64,000 nt of DNA from Micromonospora sp. NBC_00421 (GCF_036017915.1 NZ_CP107929.1:5646001-5710000), one strand, 5' to 3'. Positions 11,003-19,873 are shown, counted from the first letter of the stretch. Numbers and translations: made by a program. Notes: generated by a model not told the origin, from the sequence alone.

Positions 11003-12295
11003 TCAGCGTTCCAGGATGGCGGTCACGCCCTGCCCGCCGGCCGCGCAGATCGAGATCAGCCCGCGTCCGCCGCCCTGCTCGGCGAGCAGCTTGGCCAGCG
11101 TCGCCACGATCCGGCCACCGGTTGCGGCGAACGGGTGCCCGGCGGCCAGCGACGAACCGTTGACGTTGAGCCGGTCCCGGTCGATCGCGCCCAGCGGGGC
11201 GTCCCGCCCCAACCGCTCCTTGCCGAACTCCGCCGACTCCCAGGCCGCCAGGGTGGCCAGCACCTGCGACGCGAACGCCTCGTGGATCTCGTAGAAGTCG
11301 AAGTCCTGGAGGGTCAGCCCGGCCCGCTCCAGCATCCGGGGCACCGCGTACGCGGGGGCCATCAGCAGCCCCTCGTCGCCGTGCACGAAGTCCACCGCCG
11401 CCGTCTCCGACCAGGAGAACCAGGCCAGTACGGGGAGTTGGTGCTCACGCGCCCACTGCTCGGAGGCGAGTAGCACGGTGGACGCGCCATCGGTCAGCGG
11501 GGACGAGTTGCCGGCGGTCATGGTGGCCTGCTCGGCGTCCGGGCCCCGGGTGCCGAAGACCGGCCGGAGCGCGCCGAGCTTCTCCAGGCTGGTGTCGGCG
11601 CGGAGGTTCTGGTCCCGGGTCAGCCCCAGATAGGGGGTCATCAGGTCGTCGAAGAAGCCCCTGTCGTACGCGGCGGCGAGGCGCTGGTGCGAGCGGAGCG
11701 CCAACTCGTCCTGGGACCGCCTGTCGACCTGCCAGCGCAGGGCCGTCCGGGCGGCGTGCTCGCCCATCGACAGCCCGGTGCGGGGCTCGGCGTTGCGCGG
11801 CAACTCCGGCTTGAACGGCTGGTGCGGGCGGAGCTTGGCGGCGATCTTCAGCCGCTCGCCGAGGGTCCGGGCGCTGTTGAGTTTGAGCAGGGTGCGGCGC
11901 ATGTCCTCGTTGATCGCCAGCGGCGCGTCGGAGGTGGTGTCGACGCCACCGGCGATGCCCACGTCGAGCTGCCCGAGGGCGATCTTGTTGGCGACCAGGA
12001 TCGCCGCCTCCAGGCCGGTGCCGCAGGCCTGCTGGATGTCGTACGCGGGGGTGTGCGGGTCGAGTTTCGAGCCGAGCACCACCTCCCGGGTCAGGTTGAA
12101 GTCCTTGGAGTGCTTGAGCACCGCCCCGGCCACCACCTCGCCGACCCGCTGCCCGGCCAGCCCGAACCGGGCGATCAGCCCGTCCAGCGCCGCGCCGAGC
12201 AGGTCGGCGTTGGACGCGCTGGCATACCGGGAGTTGGACCGGGCGAAGGGGATGCGGTTGCCGCCGATGACCGCGACCCGCCGGATGCTCTGCAC
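11003..12295 (-). CDS. Acetyl-CoA C-acyltransferase (thiolase), FadA2/FadI-like
   Basis: 430 residues from GTG 12295, with GGAGG eight bases upstream. Catalyses thiolytic cleavage or condensation of acyl-CoA. Catalytic residues are in the three family motifs: QQACGTG (Cys91), EIHEAFA (His338) and CAAGGQG (Cys417), plus the NVNGSSLAAGHPFAATGGR loop with His387. It is divergent from fabG4-maoC, matching the mycobacterial fadA2 / fabG4-htdX arrangement. The divergent pair shares a palindromic promoter at 12326-12345. Confidence 0.93.
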   Translation of the reverse strand: MQSIRRVAVIGGNRIPFARSNSRYASASNADLLGAALDGLIARFGLAGQRVGEVVAGAVLKHSKDFNLTREVVLGSKLDPHTPAYDIQQACGTGLEAAILVANKIALGQLDVGIAGGVDTTSDAPLAINEDMRRTLLKLNSARTLGERLKIAAKLRPHQPFKPELPRNAEPRTGLSMGEHAARTALRWQVDRRSQDELALRSHQRLAAAYDRGFFDDLMTPYLGLTRDQNLRADTSLEKLGALRPVFGTRGPDAEQATMTAGNSSPLTDGASTVLLASEQWAREHQLPVLAWFSWSETAAVDFVHGDEGLLMAPAYAVPRMLERAGLTLQDFDFYEIHEAFASQVLATLAAWESAEFGKERLGRDAPLGAIDRDRLNVNGSSLAAGHPFAATGGRIVATLAKLLAEQGGGRGLISICAAGGQGVTAILER

Positions 12296-12325
12296 GATCC
12301 CGCCTCCGTTTCAGGGCTTGCCCAC

Positions 12326-12345
12326 AACCTACTGGCCAGTAGGCT
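12326..12345. promoter_or_regulatory. Divergent promoter with perfect 16-bp palindromic operator
   Basis: CCTACTGGCCAGTAGG (12328-12343) is a perfect palindrome in the 56-bp gap between thiolase and fabG4. Each flank supplies a -10-like box: TAGGCT (12340-12345) six bases before the fabG4 ATG, and TAGGTT on the other strand (12331-12326). The ACTGGCCAGT core has the shape of a TetR-family operator. The rightward transcript would start at or next to the ATG, so fabG4 mRNA may be leaderless. Confidence 0.7.
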
Positions 12346-12351
12346 ACGCCT

Positions 12352-13728
12352 ATGACCGACAGGTACGCGAGCTTCGTCCAATCGGGGGCCGGCCGCGCGC
12401 TGGTCAAGCGCCTCGGGCTGCCCGACCCGCCGCGACTGCGCCGGCACACCCCCGGCGACCCGCTGCTGCCCGGCCCGGTCCTGCTCGGCGCGGCCGGCGG
12501 GTCGAGACTGGCAGTCCAGGTGGGCCGGATGCTGCTCGACGCCGGGGTCGAGTTGCGCGACACACCGGCGAGCGGCGACCCGGACCCCACCACAGGCCAA
12601 CTGCCGAAGAACGGCGCCCTGGTGTACGACGCCACCGGCGTCACCGACTCCACCGGCCTGCGCCAGCTCTACGACTTCTTCCACCCGCAGGCCCGGGCGG
12701 TGCTGCCCAGCGGTCGGGTGATCGTGTTGGGCACCCCGCCCGCCGAATGCGGCTCGCCCCGGGAGGCCACCGCCCAGCGGGCCCTGGAGGGGCTGACCCG
12801 CAGCATCGGCAAGGAGTTCGGTCGGGGCGTCACCGCCCAACTGGTGTACGTCACCCGGGCCGGGGACGCCGGCACCCCGACCAGCCTGGAGGCGACCCTG
12901 CGGTTCCTGCTCTCCGGCCGCTCCGCGTACGTCTCGGGGCAGGTGGTCCGGGTCGGCACCGGGCCGGCCGCCGTCCCGGCGGACTGGAACCGGCCGCTGG
13001 CCGGGCAGGTGGTGCTGGTCACCGGCGCGGCCCGGGGCATCGGCGCGGCGGTCGCCCGGGTGCTGGCCCGCGACGGCGCGCAGGTCGTCGCGCTGGACGT
13101 CCCGTCGGCCGGGGACGCCCTCGCGGCGGTCGTCAACGAGATCGGCGGCACCGCCGTACAACTCGACCTCACCGGGTCGGACGCCCCCACCCGGCTCGCC
13201 GACCACCTGGCCGAGCGGCACGGCCGGGTCGACGTGGTGGTGCACAATGCCGGCATCACCCGGGACAAGACACTGGGTCGGATGGACGCCGACAGGTGGG
13301 ACTCGGTGCTCGACGTCAACCTCTCCAGTCAGGAACGGATCAACGACGTGCTGCTGGAACGGGGGTTGATCCCCGAGGGCGGCCGGCTGGTCGCCGTCTC
13401 GTCGATCGCCGGGATCGCCGGCAACCGGGGCCAGACCAACTATGCGACAAGCAAGGCCGGGGTGATCGGCCTGGTCGACTCGCTCGCCCCGGCGCTGGCC
13501 GGGCGCGGGATCAGCGTCAACGCGGTCGCCCCCGGCTTCATCGAGACCCGGCTGACCGCCCGGATGCCGCTGGTGATCCGGGAGGCGGGTCGCCGGATGA
13601 ACAGCCTGGCGCAGGGTGGCCTGCCGGTGGACGTCGCCGAGACGATCGGCTGGCTGGCCTGGCCGGCATCGGGTGCGGTCAGCGGCAACGTGGTCCGGGT
13701 CTGCGGCCAGAGTCTGTTGGGGGCGTGA
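12352..13728 (+). CDS. fabG4: Double-Rossmann 3-oxoacyl-ACP/CoA reductase, FabG4-type
   Basis: 458 residues, twice the length of an ordinary FabG. The N-terminal half (1-210) is a flavodoxin-like fold without a nucleotide motif. The C-terminal half is a complete short-chain dehydrogenase: TGAARGIG at 224-231, NAG near 299-301, catalytic Ser350/351, Tyr364 and Lys368 (YATSK). High-molecular-weight FabG4 of mycobacteria is NADH-dependent and acts on long-chain 3-oxoacyl-CoA. There is no Shine-Dalgarno before ATG 12352, consistent with a leaderless transcript. The stop overlaps the maoC start by one base (TGATG). Confidence 0.93.
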   Translation: MTDRYASFVQSGAGRALVKRLGLPDPPRLRRHTPGDPLLPGPVLLGAAGGSRLAVQVGRMLLDAGVELRDTPASGDPDPTTGQLPKNGALVYDATGVTDSTGLRQLYDFFHPQARAVLPSGRVIVLGTPPAECGSPREATAQRALEGLTRSIGKEFGRGVTAQLVYVTRAGDAGTPTSLEATLRFLLSGRSAYVSGQVVRVGTGPAAVPADWNRPLAGQVVLVTGAARGIGAAVARVLARDGAQVVALDVPSAGDALAAVVNEIGGTAVQLDLTGSDAPTRLADHLAERHGRVDVVVHNAGITRDKTLGRMDADRWDSVLDVNLSSQERINDVLLERGLIPEGGRLVAVSSIAGIAGNRGQTNYATSKAGVIGLVDSLAPALAGRGISVNAVAPGFIETRLTARMPLVIREAGRRMNSLAQGGLPVDVAETIGWLAWPASGAVSGNVVRVCGQSLLGA

Positions 13729-14756
13729 TGGCACGACGCAGGAACCGACCCGGGGAGTCCGGCGACGGGGAACTGTCGGTCGGCGACCTGATCGACGGGC
13801 CCACCGAGGTCATCTCACCGGCGGCGCTGGCCGCCGCCCGCGCCGCCGACCCGGGGCACGACCGGGCCGTCGACGAGACGCACGACCTGTCGACGCGGGC
13901 CGGGCGGGCCCGGGTGGAGCTGCCCGGCCTGCCCAGGCCGGGCGCGCTCTACCGGCGGGCGCTGCGCGACGCGGTGCCCGGGATCGGCCGGTCCCGTCGG
14001 CCGGACGCCGCGCCCCCGGTCGAGCTGGCCGTCACCGGGGTCACCGTCGACCGGACCCACCTCGCCGAGTACGACCGGGTGTGCGGTTTCCGGTTGGCCG
14101 ACGCACTGCCGGCGACCTACCCGCACGTGCTGGGCTTCCCGCTGGCGTTGCGGTTGATGACCCTGCCGGAGTTCCCGTTCCCGCTGGCCGGGGTGGTGCA
14201 CGTGGGCAACCGGATCAGCGTGAGACGACCGGTCCCGGCCGGCGAACCGTGGGACTTCGTCGTCCACGCCGAGCAGCTGCGACCGCATCCGCGCGGGCGG
14301 CAGGTCGACGTCGTCCTGGTCGGCTCGGTCGGCGGCGAGGAGGTGTGGCGCGGGGTGTCGACGTACCTGGGCCGGGAGCGGGGGGCCGACGGCGGTGCCG
14401 GGCGCGACCCGGGCGAGCGCCCCGCGCCGCCGGCCGCCACCGCGCACTGGCGGCTCACCCCCCGGGTGGGTACGGAGTACGCCCGGGTCTCCGGGGACCA
14501 CAACCCGATCCACACCTCCCGGCTGGGGGCGCGACTGTTCGGGTTCCCCCGACCGATCGCGCACGGCATGTGGAGCAAGGCCCGCTGCCTGGCCGCGCTG
14601 GAGAGCCGGCTGCCTGAGGCGTACACCGTGGAGGTGGGGTTCAAGCTGCCGGTGCCGCTGCCGTCGACTGTGGCGTTCAGCGCCGTCCCGGGCTGGGACT
14701 TCGCCCTGCACGACACGCGGACCGGCCGCCCGCACCTGGTGGGCACCATCCGCTGA
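13728..14756 (+). CDS. MaoC-like (R)-specific enoyl-CoA/ACP hydratase, HtdX-type
   Basis: 342 residues, a double hot-dog hydratase. The C-terminal hydratase-2 motif YARVSGDHNPIH gives catalytic Asp257 and His262. The N-terminal hot dog lacks the motif, as in two-domain hydratases. It should interconvert 3-hydroxyacyl and enoyl thioesters next to the FabG4 reductase. About 90 N-terminal residues are charged and Arg/Pro-rich, so the protein could start somewhat later, but ATG 13728 is coupled to the fabG4 stop. Confidence 0.9.
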   Translation: MARRRNRPGESGDGELSVGDLIDGPTEVISPAALAAARAADPGHDRAVDETHDLSTRAGRARVELPGLPRPGALYRRALRDAVPGIGRSRRPDAAPPVELAVTGVTVDRTHLAEYDRVCGFRLADALPATYPHVLGFPLALRLMTLPEFPFPLAGVVHVGNRISVRRPVPAGEPWDFVVHAEQLRPHPRGRQVDVVLVGSVGGEEVWRGVSTYLGRERGADGGAGRDPGERPAPPAATAHWRLTPRVGTEYARVSGDHNPIHTSRLGARLFGFPRPIAHGMWSKARCLAALESRLPEAYTVEVGFKLPVPLPSTVAFSAVPGWDFALHDTRTGRPHLVGTIR

Positions 14757-14799
14757 ACGACGCACGGCGGTTGCCCACCGCCGTTTCGTGAGCTAGGTT

Positions 14800-14831
14800 G
14801 TTCTCAGATCGAGTAATTCTCAACCTGAGAG
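14800..14831 (+). promoter_or_regulatory. Candidate NrtR operator/promoter
   Basis: GTTCTCAGAT (14800-14809) is followed by TTCTCAACCTGAGAG (14817-14831), which contains the inverted repeat TCTCA-ACC-TGAGA. It lies immediately upstream of nrtR. NrtR regulators commonly control their own operon and respond to ADP-ribose, so an autoregulatory site is expected here. The assignment is by position and symmetry only. Confidence 0.5.
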
Positions 14832-14838
14832 GGATGCG

Positions 14839-15591
14839 GTGAACGAGCAGGACTTCCTCGCCGGATACGACCCCGGCGCCTACCCGTCGACCGCGATCAC
14901 CGTGGACGTGGTGGCGCTGACCATCCGCGAGGGCGCGCTGCACCTGCTGCTGATCCGACGCGGCCAACCTCCCTACCAGGGGCACTGGGCGCTGCCCGGC
15001 GGCTTCGTCCAGCCCGACGAGGACCTCACCACCGGGGCCCGCCGCGAACTCGCCGAGGAGACCGGCCTCGGCGGCGACCGGCTGCGCCGGGTCCACCTCG
15101 AACAGCTCGCCAGCTACGGCAGCCCGGACCGGGATCCGCGGATGCGGATCGTCTCCGTGGCCCACCTCGCCTTCGCCCCCGACCTGCCCGACCCGGTCGC
15201 CGACTCCGACGCCGACGAGGCCGGCTGGCTGCCGGTCACCGCCCTGCCCAGCCGGCAGCTCGCCTTCGACCACGCCCGGATCGTCGACGACGGGCTGGAA
15301 CGGGCCCGGTCCAAGCTCGAATACACCCCGCTGGCCACCCGCTTCCTCGGCCCCGAGTTCACCATCGCCGAGCTGCGCGGCGTCTACGAGACGGTATGGG
15401 GGCACCCGCTGCACGCCGGCAACTTCCACCGCAAGGTGCTCTCCGTCCCCGGCTTCGTGGAGAGCACCGGCACCAGCACCGAACGCGGCGGTGCCCGGGG
15501 CGGCCCCCGCGCCCGGCTCTACCGGGCCGGCGACGCCCGGCTGCTGCACCCGGCGCTGCTGCGCCCCGCCCGGGAGGAGACCGTCCGGTGA
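14839..15591 (+). CDS. NrtR-type NUDIX regulator
   Basis: 250 residues from GTG 14839. The N-terminal NUDIX domain has the box GFVQPDEDLTTGARRELAEETGL split around residues 55-77, with the REXXEE core (RELAEE) intact. The C-terminal winged helix (about 145-215: FTIAELRGVYETVWGHPL) is the DNA-binding part typical of NrtR. NrtR proteins sense ADP-ribose and control NAD-related genes. The intact NUDIX box suggests hydrolase activity may remain. First gene of an operon; its TGA overlaps the next GTG as GTGA. Confidence 0.88.
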   Translation: MNEQDFLAGYDPGAYPSTAITVDVVALTIREGALHLLLIRRGQPPYQGHWALPGGFVQPDEDLTTGARRELAEETGLGGDRLRRVHLEQLASYGSPDRDPRMRIVSVAHLAFAPDLPDPVADSDADEAGWLPVTALPSRQLAFDHARIVDDGLERARSKLEYTPLATRFLGPEFTIAELRGVYETVWGHPLHAGNFHRKVLSVPGFVESTGTSTERGGARGGPRARLYRAGDARLLHPALLRPAREETVR

Positions 15592-16436
15592 GGACCGACG
15601 AGGCGATCCGCCTGGTCGCGGCGGCCCGCACCGACGCCGACCTGTTCGGCGTCGACACCCCGGGGCGGCGCTACCGCGAGCTGGTCGCGGCCCTGCACCC
15701 CGACCGGCTGGGCGCGCTCGACGCCCGGGCACGCGCCGCGGCCACCGACGCCTTCGTCCAGGTCACCACCCGCTGGCAGGCCGCCCGGGCCCCTTCTCCC
15801 ACCGACCCCTCGAACCCGGCCGGCGGGTCGACCGCCACCGGGCCGGCCTCCGGTGGCCCCGCCGCCGACGACGCGGCCCCCGACGGACCGACGGTCGTGT
15901 TCGGGGGGTACCGGCTCGGCGCGCTGGCCCACGCCGGTGACCTCGCCGACCTCTACGACGTCGGGGCGGACCGGCTGCTCAAACTGCCCCGCGACCCGGC
16001 CGACAACGACCTGCTGGCCCGCGAGGCACACGCCCTGCGGCAGATCGAGGAGCGCGGCGACCCCCGCCACCTGCCGTACGTGCCCCGGCTGGTCGACACC
16101 TTCCGGCACCGGGACGCGGCCAGTGGCGCGGAACGCCGGATCACCGTGCTGGCCGCCGTACCCGGGCTGCACGACCTCGACGCGGTACGCCGGGCGTACC
16201 CGGACGGGTTGGACGCCCGGGATGCGGCCTGGATCTGGCGGCGGCTGCTGGTCGCCCTCGGCCTGGCCCACCGGGCCGGCGTGGTGCACGGCGCGGTGCT
16301 CCCCCGGCACGTGCTGATCGAGCCGGAGGCACACGGTGTGGTGCTCGTCGACTGGTGCTTCTCCGCAGTCGGCGGTGGCACCGTCCCGGCGCTGGTCCCC
16401 GGCTGCGCCAGGGTTACGCCCGCGACCCGCAGGTGA
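15588..16436 (+). pseudogene. J-domain/protein-kinase-like gene, 3'-truncated by a deletion
   Basis: 282 codons from GTG 15588. The N-terminus resembles a J-like helical segment (YRELVAALHPDRLG), followed by a kinase-like fold: GYRLGALAHAGDLADLYDVG, a lysine in LLKLPRDP, then HGAVLPRHVLIEPE and VVLVDWCFS as catalytic-loop and DFG-region equivalents. From memory, relatives continue after PALVPG for about 100 residues through a YADWYPPEV segment. Here the frame breaks into CARVTPATRR and stops at 16434-16436. The lost end and the 5'-truncated VWA gene that follows imply one deletion near 16395-16412. Confidence 0.7.
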
Positions 16437-17098
16437 TGTTCGGCGCGATCGGCGACGCTACCTGCGACCGGGTGCCGTTGCAGGTGGGGCAGTTCGAGTC
16501 GGACAACCGGATGGACGACGACCTCGGCCGAATCGTGCTGGAGGGCGGTGGCGGCGGTCAGCTGACCGAGTCGTACGAGCTGGCGATGTACTTCATGGCC
16601 CGGCACACGGTCACCGACAGCTGGGAGAAGCGGGGGCGGCGCGGTTACCTGTTCATCATCGGCGACGAGCTGGCGTACCCCCGGGTGAGCCGGCGGGAGG
16701 TGCGCCGGCTGATCGGCGACGACCTCGGCGAGGACGTGCCGCTGCGGCAGATCGTCGACGAGGTGACCCGCCGCTGGGACACCTACTACCTGCTCCCCGC
16801 CGGCAGCCACTACGCCGGCAACGCCAGGGTGCTCGACTTCTGGCGGGACCTGCTCGGGCAACGCGCCGTCGTCCTTGACGACCTGGACGCGGTCTGCGAG
16901 ACCATCGCGCTCACCGTCGGCCTCGGCGAGCAGGCCATCGACCTGGACGAGGGGCTGCGCGACCTGGACCGGGCCGGCTCCACCGTCGGCGGCACGGTGT
17001 CCAAGGCGCTGGCCCGACTGGGCGGCGGCCGGCGTACCGAGGTCTCCACGCTGCCGGCCCCGACCACGCACCGCACCGGTGGGGTGACCCGGCTGTGA
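16436..17098 (+). pseudogene. VWA-domain protein, 5'-truncated (MIDAS half lost)
   Basis: 220 codons from ATG 16436, which overlaps the kinase stop (TGATG). The sequence matches the C-terminal half of actinobacterial VWA-like proteins of NrtR/AdSS clusters: MFGAIGDATCDRVPLQVGQF, ESYELAMYFMARHT, RGYLFIIGDELAYPRVS, DLDAVCETIALTVG. The DxSxS metal site and about 130 upstream residues that relatives carry are absent. Reading left, GYARDP is still in frame, showing the gene once extended upstream. It could still be translated by coupling, but without MIDAS it is unlikely to work normally. Confidence 0.7.
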
Positions 17099-18441
17099 AC
17101 GACGTCCCCGCCCCGGTGACCCGGCGGCCCGGTCCGGTCCCGCCGGTCCCCGACCCCGGCCGGCACGTGATCGTGGTCGACCTCGGTTACGGCGACGCAG
17201 GCAAGGGCACCGTCGTGGACTGGCTCTGCGCGACCCGGCCCGTGCACACGGTGGTGCGGTTCAACGGGGGTGCGCAGGCCGCCCACAACGTGGTGCTGCC
17301 CGACGGGCGGCAGCACACGTTCGCCCAGTTCGGGGCGGGGACGTTCCGGCCAGGGGTCCGCACCCACCTGGCCCGGCAGCTGGTGGTGGACCCGTTGGCG
17401 CTGGCGGCCGAGGCGGACCACCTCGCCTCGGTCGGGGTGCCCGACGCCCTCGACCGGCTCAACGTCGACGGGGAGGCGCTGCTGGCCACGCCGTACCACC
17501 GGGCCGCCAACCGGCTCCGGGAGATCGCCCGGGGGGCCGACCGGCACGGCTCCTGCGGGCTGGGGGTGGGCGAGTCCGTCCGGTACGGGCTCGCCCACCC
17601 CGACGAGGCGCCCCGGGTGGCCGACTGCCGCCACCCGGAGCTGCTGCGTCGCCGGCTCACCGTGCTCCGGGACAGGTTGACCGCCGAACTCGGCCCGCTG
17701 GACGCCCCACCGGTGGCGGACTGCCTGCCCGCGTTCACCGGCTTCGCCGCCCGGGTGGCGATCGTCGACCGGTCGTACCTGGCCGGGGTGCTGCGGGCGG
17801 GGACCTGCGTCTTCGAGGGGGCGCAGGGGGTGCTGCTGGACGAGTGGCACGGCTTCCACCCGTACACCACGTGGAGCACCACCACCTTCGCCAACGCCGA
17901 GGCGCTGCTCGCCGAGGCGGGGGCGGCCGGGTCGGCGTACCGGCTGGGGGTGTTGCGGACGGTCACCACCCGGCACGGGCCGGGCCCGCTTGTCACCGAG
18001 GACCGGGGCCTGCCGTTGACCGACCCGCGCAACCCGACCAACCCGTGGCAGGGCCGGTTCCGGTTCGGCCACTTCGACGCCGTCGCCCACCGGTACGCCC
18101 TGACGGTGGCCGGCGGGGTGGACGGGCTCGCCCTCACCCACCTCGACCTGACCCGCTCCGATCCGACCCGCCCTCCGCTGCGGATCTGCCGCCGCTACGA
18201 GGGCGTCGACCGGCTGCACCCCGGCCCGCCCGGCGACCTGGACCGGCAGGCGGCCCTCACCGCCCGCCTGCTGCGGACCCGCCCGGTGTACGACGCCCCG
18301 CCCACCGACTGGCCGGCGGCGGTGGCCGAGGCGCTGGCCGCCCCGGTGGTGCTCACCTCGCACGGTCCCACCGCCGCCGACAAGCGGGAGCACGGCTCGC
18401 CGGCCACCGCTCCGCTCCCGGCTCCCCAGCCGGTGGCCTGA
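17095..18441 (+). CDS. Adenylosuccinate synthetase paralog (cluster-associated)
   Basis: 448 residues from GTG 17095, overlapping the preceding TGA. The GTP-binding loop is GYGDAGKGT (31-39) against GDEGKGK in the canonical purA of this window. Other shared elements are RFNGGAQAAHNV, FEGAQGVLLDEWHGFHPYTTWSTTT and THLDLTR. It is strongly diverged, in an NrtR operon rather than with purine genes, and a true purA lies at 28352-29641. A role in NAD or nucleotide modification rather than housekeeping AMP synthesis is inferred from context. The C-terminal 20 residues are Pro/Ala-rich. Confidence 0.85.
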   Translation: MNDVPAPVTRRPGPVPPVPDPGRHVIVVDLGYGDAGKGTVVDWLCATRPVHTVVRFNGGAQAAHNVVLPDGRQHTFAQFGAGTFRPGVRTHLARQLVVDPLALAAEADHLASVGVPDALDRLNVDGEALLATPYHRAANRLREIARGADRHGSCGLGVGESVRYGLAHPDEAPRVADCRHPELLRRRLTVLRDRLTAELGPLDAPPVADCLPAFTGFAARVAIVDRSYLAGVLRAGTCVFEGAQGVLLDEWHGFHPYTTWSTTTFANAEALLAEAGAAGSAYRLGVLRTVTTRHGPGPLVTEDRGLPLTDPRNPTNPWQGRFRFGHFDAVAHRYALTVAGGVDGLALTHLDLTRSDPTRPPLRICRRYEGVDRLHPGPPGDLDRQAALTARLLRTRPVYDAPPTDWPAAVAEALAAPVVLTSHGPTAADKREHGSPATAPLPAPQPVA

Positions 18442-18457
18442 TCCCCACCCCGTGGCC

Positions 18458-18519
18458 TGATCCCGCGACCCGGCCCCGGCCGGTGGGCTGATCCCGCGAC
18501 TCGGCCCCCGGCCGGTGGC
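18458..18519. repeat. Imperfect 31-bp tandem duplication
   Basis: TGATCCCGCGAC followed by a CCCCGGCCGGTGG block occurs at 18458-18488 and again at 18489-18519 with two differences, in the spacer between the AdSS paralog and dedA. No function is apparent. Confidence 0.75.
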
Positions 18520-18539
18520 GCAGCGTCGAGCATGGGGAC

Positions 18540-19157
18540 ATGCAGTCGGTGCTCGACCTGCTCCACCACACCGTCACCTCGCCCTGGGTGTACCTGGTGA
18601 TCTTCGTGGTGACCGCGGTCGACGCGTTCTTCCCGGTGATACCCGGCGAGACCGTGGTGATCACCGCCGGGGTCTTCGCCGCCAGCGGCGAGCCGAACCT
18701 GGCCGCCGTGATCGCGGTGGCGGCGCTCGGCGCGCTCGCCGGCGACCACGCCTCCTACGGCATCGGTCGGCGCGGCGGTGCGCACCGACTGGCCCGACTG
18801 CCCGACGGCAGCCGCCGCCGGACCAGCTCGGACTGGGCCCGCCGGGCGGTGGACCGGCGGGGCGGCTCGATCCTCACCACCTCCCGCTACGTACCCGGCG
18901 GTAGGACCGCCGTCACCCTGACCATGGGTGCGGTCCGCTATCCGCTCTCCCGTTTCCTGCTCTTCGATGCCGTCGCCGTCGTCACCTGGAGCGTGTACTG
19001 CGGGCTGCTCGGCTTTTTCGGGGGGCTGACCTTCGAGCGGGATCCGCTCCGCGGGCTGCTCGTCGGCATCGGTCTCTCGCTGGCCGTCACCGGGCTGTTG
19101 GAGCTGGCCCGCTGGTTGCGCTACCGGGCCCGCCGCCGCGCCGCGGCCCGCCGCTGA
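18540..19157 (+). CDS. DedA family membrane protein
   Basis: 205 residues. DedA/SNARE-associated family proteins are polytopic and are implicated in undecaprenyl-phosphate or lipid flipping. Visible motifs are the re-entrant loop FFPVIPGETVVITAG and the arginine-bearing SRYVPGGRTAVTLTMG (the FxRx3PGxR-type motif), with four to five hydrophobic segments and an Arg-rich C-terminus. Convergent with tetR. A second DedA protein is at 42687. Confidence 0.88.
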   Translation: MQSVLDLLHHTVTSPWVYLVIFVVTAVDAFFPVIPGETVVITAGVFAASGEPNLAAVIAVAALGALAGDHASYGIGRRGGAHRLARLPDGSRRRTSSDWARRAVDRRGGSILTTSRYVPGGRTAVTLTMGAVRYPLSRFLLFDAVAVVTWSVYCGLLGFFGGLTFERDPLRGLLVGIGLSLAVTGLLELARWLRYRARRRAAARR

Positions 19158-19222
19158 CCGAACCGGTGGGACGACCCGGCGGGTGGTGGTCGGGGCTGGC
19201 GCACGGCGGTTCGCCGGGCGAT

Positions 19223-19873
19223 TCAGTCCGCCGGGGGCCGCCAGGTGACGCCGTCGAGGAGTTGGGCCGCACCGAGCCAGGCGACGTTCATCATCCGGGT
19301 GGCGGTCTTCTCCGGCTCGGCCTCGGGGTGGTCGGCCAGCCAGTCCGCAAGCGACTCGCTCGCGCCGACCAGGGCGTACGCGACGACCTCCAGCTCGGTG
19401 CCGGTGACCTCCCGGCCCCGGGCGCGCAGGGCGTGGTCGAGCATCCCGGCGACCACGTCGACCAGCCGGGCGCGCATCGCGGCCAGTTCGGCGGCGAACG
19501 GTTGGGAGCCCCGGGCCTGCCGGTAGAGCACGGCCCAGCCGTCGCGGTGCGCCCCGACGAAGCCGAAGAAGGCCCGCAGCCCGCGCCAGAGCCGCTGGTC
19601 GGCCGGGAGGTCGGGGGCGGCGGCCCCGGCGATGGCCAGCATCATCCGGGCGGTCTCCCGGTGCAGGCAGGCGACGAAGAGCTCCTCCTTGGTGCCGAGG
19701 TACGCGTAGACCATCGGCTTGGAGATGCCCGCGTCCTCGGCGATCTCGTCCATGCTGGCGGCGTGGAAGCCACGTCGGGAGAAGACCTTGACGGCCGCGT
19801 CGAGCATCTGCTGCTCGCGTACGGCCCGGGGGAGGCGCTTGAAGCTGGGTGTGCTGGACACTCTTGCGAGCAT
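19223..19873 (-). CDS. TetR family transcriptional regulator
   Basis: 216 residues from ATG 19873. The N-terminal helix-turn-helix spans about 15-65: MLDAAVKVFSRRGFHAASMDEIAEDAGISKPMVYAYLGTKEELF, classical TetR. The C-terminal ligand domain (70-200) is unassigned. Divergent from the SCP2-acyl-CoA dehydrogenase operon across a palindrome (19890-19907), so it probably represses those lipid genes and itself, with an acyl-CoA-like ligand plausible but unproven. Confidence 0.92.
   Translation of the reverse strand: MLARVSSTPSFKRLPRAVREQQMLDAAVKVFSRRGFHAASMDEIAEDAGISKPMVYAYLGTKEELFVACLHRETARMMLAIAGAAAPDLPADQRLWRGLRAFFGFVGAHRDGWAVLYRQARGSQPFAAELAAMRARLVDVVAGMLDHALRARGREVTGTELEVVAYALVGASESLADWLADHPEAEPEKTATRMMNVAWLGAAQLLDGVTWRPPAD

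Noticed and set aside
11003..14756. Polyketide or secondary-metabolite cluster
   Set aside because: The thiolase, FabG4 and MaoC genes match the fatty-acid module fadA2-fabG4-htdX; no synthase, carrier protein or tailoring genes are present.
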